48,266 bases of DNA, taken from the IMG/VR virus record IMGVR_UViG_3300034272_000895, positions 1 to 48,266 of that record. One strand, given 5' to 3'. Numbering within the stretch: position 1 is the stretch's first letter; the number at the start of each line of letters is the position of its first letter. Positions 46,897-48,266 of this stretch are shown here, piece after piece. The notes beneath the pieces were generated by a model. It did no database searches, was not told the origin of the DNA, and saw only the letters and a list, made by a program, of their open reading frames with translations. Both the position numbers and the translations under genes were made by a program. Source of the DNA: a virus.

Positions 46897-48266
46897 TTAG
46901 GCTTTCTTGATAAGCACGTGACGGTTAGCACCACGGGTAACCAAAGCAACCTCTGAGCGGTAGTTGAACTGAACCAAGTCCTTGGTGTCGTTCGTTGCGC
47001 CGAGGATAGAGCCGGTCATCCAGTGCTCCATTTCACGAGAGTAACCATTGCTGGCCTTGAAGTTGAGCTCCAATGAAGGGTTGCGGTCACCGCTCTTAGC
47101 GTCAACAACGGTAGACATCGGGATGATGGCACCAATGAATTCAGCAGCAGCAGCAGAAGAAGCACCCAACAAAGTAGGCTCGTTCAACAATTTCCAGTCA
47201 TGCTTGTGGAAGGTGTAACCACCACGAGTGAAGCTCTGGAAACCAAGCTCAACAGCCATATCCTTGCTGTTGTTGAAAGCTCCGAATGAACCGGGAAGAC
47301 CTACAGTAAGACCGGTACCAGCGTAGCCTTGGGCAAGCAGGTCGTCAATCTTGAGGGCTTGGTGACGGTTCACGTACATAGCGTACTCAGGGGCGGCACC
47401 TTGACGGTCAAGCTCCTTAACGAGTGCGTCTACGTCGGCGATAGTCTCGATGTAGTTACCATGAACGATACCACGGTCTTCGATAGCGCTGAAGTAACCT
47501 TCAGAACCAGCAATGTTAGAGATACCAGTAGCGGTAACTTTCTGACCCAAGAGCATCATCATCTCACGCTTGTCGAGGAAGCGCTGACGAGTGTCACCTT
47601 CTGACTTGATGTACCAGCGGTAGTCGCCGTTACCCAAGTTAATCCAGCCGATGTTAGTAGCTTGTGAACCGGTAACCTTGTAGATTTCTTTAACAATCAT
47701 GTAAGGGTTGGTACGCTTAACTACGTTAGACTCCATGTAGTCAGTCTGCTGGTCAGAACCTTGAGCAAACAAGTTACCTACGATGGGGTACTCAACGCCA
47801 GCAGCTGCGATAGCAGGAAGGGCGTCAGCAGAAGACAAAGCACGAAGCTTGAATGACTGGATGGTGTTTCCGGTCTTAACTACGTCGTAAACGAAGGCAC
47901 GAGTCTGTCCAGCAAGAACGATGTCGTTCTCACGAAGAAGGCCAGTGTCAGCGCTAGCGGCAACAGCAGCAGTAGCTACAACAACAGTTTGAGTAGCGCC
48001 AGCAGCACCAGCAGCAGCAGAAGCGATTCCAGCGGTAGCCGTAGGAACGATGCTAGCTTTAGGGTGCAAACGCTGCTCCTCCCACCATTGTACTTCGTCA
48101 GCCACGCCAGCAGCCTTAACAGCACCGGTCAACTGAAGGAAGCCAGTGATGCCTTGGTTACCGTAGGTCTTAACGAGCAGCTCACGGTTGTCGGGCTTGT
48201 TTACGTCGTTAATGAAAGAAGCTAAGTCAACGTACTTAGCGGGGTCGAGGCGACGAATCGCCGAGG
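46897..48266 (-). CDS. Major capsid protein (partial, runs off the right edge)
   Basis: The reading frame stays open from 46897 to the right edge; the nearest apparent start at 48132 is a TTG inside it (residues before it read YGNQGITGFLQ), so the N-terminus is outside the window. At least 456 residues are visible. GNQGITGFLQLTGAVKAAGV, then DEVQWWEEQRLHPKAS match the N-terminal style of HK97-fold capsid proteins of crAss-like and other Bacteroidetes phages. The C-terminal part has YRWYIKSEGDTRQRFLD and KASNGYSREMEHWMTG and ends RGANRHVLIKKA. An Ala-rich insertion (about residues 36-65 from 48132) could face outward. Confidence 0.8.
   Translation of the reverse strand, partial: SAIRRLDPAKYVDLASFINDVNKPDNRELLVKTYGNQGITGFLQLTGAVKAAGVADEVQWWEEQRLHPKASIVPTATAGIASAAAGAAGATQTVVVATAAVAASADTGLLRENDIVLAGQTRAFVYDVVKTGNTIQSFKLRALSSADALPAIAAAGVEYPIVGNLFAQGSDQQTDYMESNVVKRTNPYMIVKEIYKVTGSQATNIGWINLGNGDYRWYIKSEGDTRQRFLDKREMMMLLGQKVTATGISNIAGSEGYFSAIEDRGIVHGNYIETIADVDALVKELDRQGAAPEYAMYVNRHQALKIDDLLAQGYAGTGLTVGLPGSFGAFNNSKDMAVELGFQSFTRGGYTFHKHDWKLLNEPTLLGASSAAAAEFIGAIIPMSTVVDAKSGDRNPSLELNFKASNGYSREMEHWMTGSILGATNDTKDLVQFNYRSEVALVTRGANRHVLIKKA

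Overview
The window looks like most of the genome of a double-stranded DNA tailed phage (short-tailed, podovirus-like) of a Bacteroidetes host. Host evidence: promoter boxes matching the Bacteroidetes -33/-7 consensus (TTTG, 19-21 nt, TAnnTTTG), a VirE_N (BT4734-like) primase/helicase, and many small proteins of types typical of Bacteroidetes phages. Virion evidence: portal, large terminase, a major capsid protein of the general kind seen in crAss-like and related phages, ring/connector proteins, a large tail protein, internal virion proteins and a 3344-residue polyvalent protein, with no tape-measure or sheath gene seen. I see no integrase and no DNA polymerase, so replication probably uses the host polymerase.

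Almost every gene reads leftward. From right to left: the virion block (48266-27371: capsid protein, capsid-adjacent protein, two connector/ring proteins, 1565-aa tail protein, two internal virion proteins, the 3344-aa protein) ends in a lipoprotein-type spanin (27374-26949). An early block starts near 26163: small host-takeover-type genes, then a recombination/replication cluster (annealing protein, PD-(D/E)XK exonuclease, SSB-tailed protein, DUF3310 protein, primase/helicase, endonuclease I-like resolvase), a glycosyltransferase, tRNA-Arg(UCU), a tandem array of tiny related genes joined by a conserved junction repeat (17539-15958), and a tightly coupled operon with MazG and two PD-(D/E)XK nuclease genes (14749-11099). 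A run of very small genes follows (10297-9419). The packaging/tail block (8951-1) holds a fibre-like protein, GroES-like protein, terminase, portal and tail-fibre genes and runs off the left edge; the capsid gene runs off the right edge. The two structural blocks would join if the genome is circular or circularly permuted.

Only three recognised genes read rightward, and all are candidate DNA-binding proteins at a head of leftward transcription: a MarR-like winged helix protein (8995-9453), a small basic protein (10412-10555) and a stand-alone DnaA domain IV protein (26353-26838). Each intergenic region has candidate divergent or overlapping promoters, and the first two also have strong palindromes. 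This looks like a compact set of regulatory switches and is, with the modular 3344-aa protein and the junction-repeat gene array, the most interesting part of the window.

The stretch 10556-11098 has no convincing gene and holds GC-rich palindromic sequence. Functions are inferred from sequence motifs read by eye; no database search was run.
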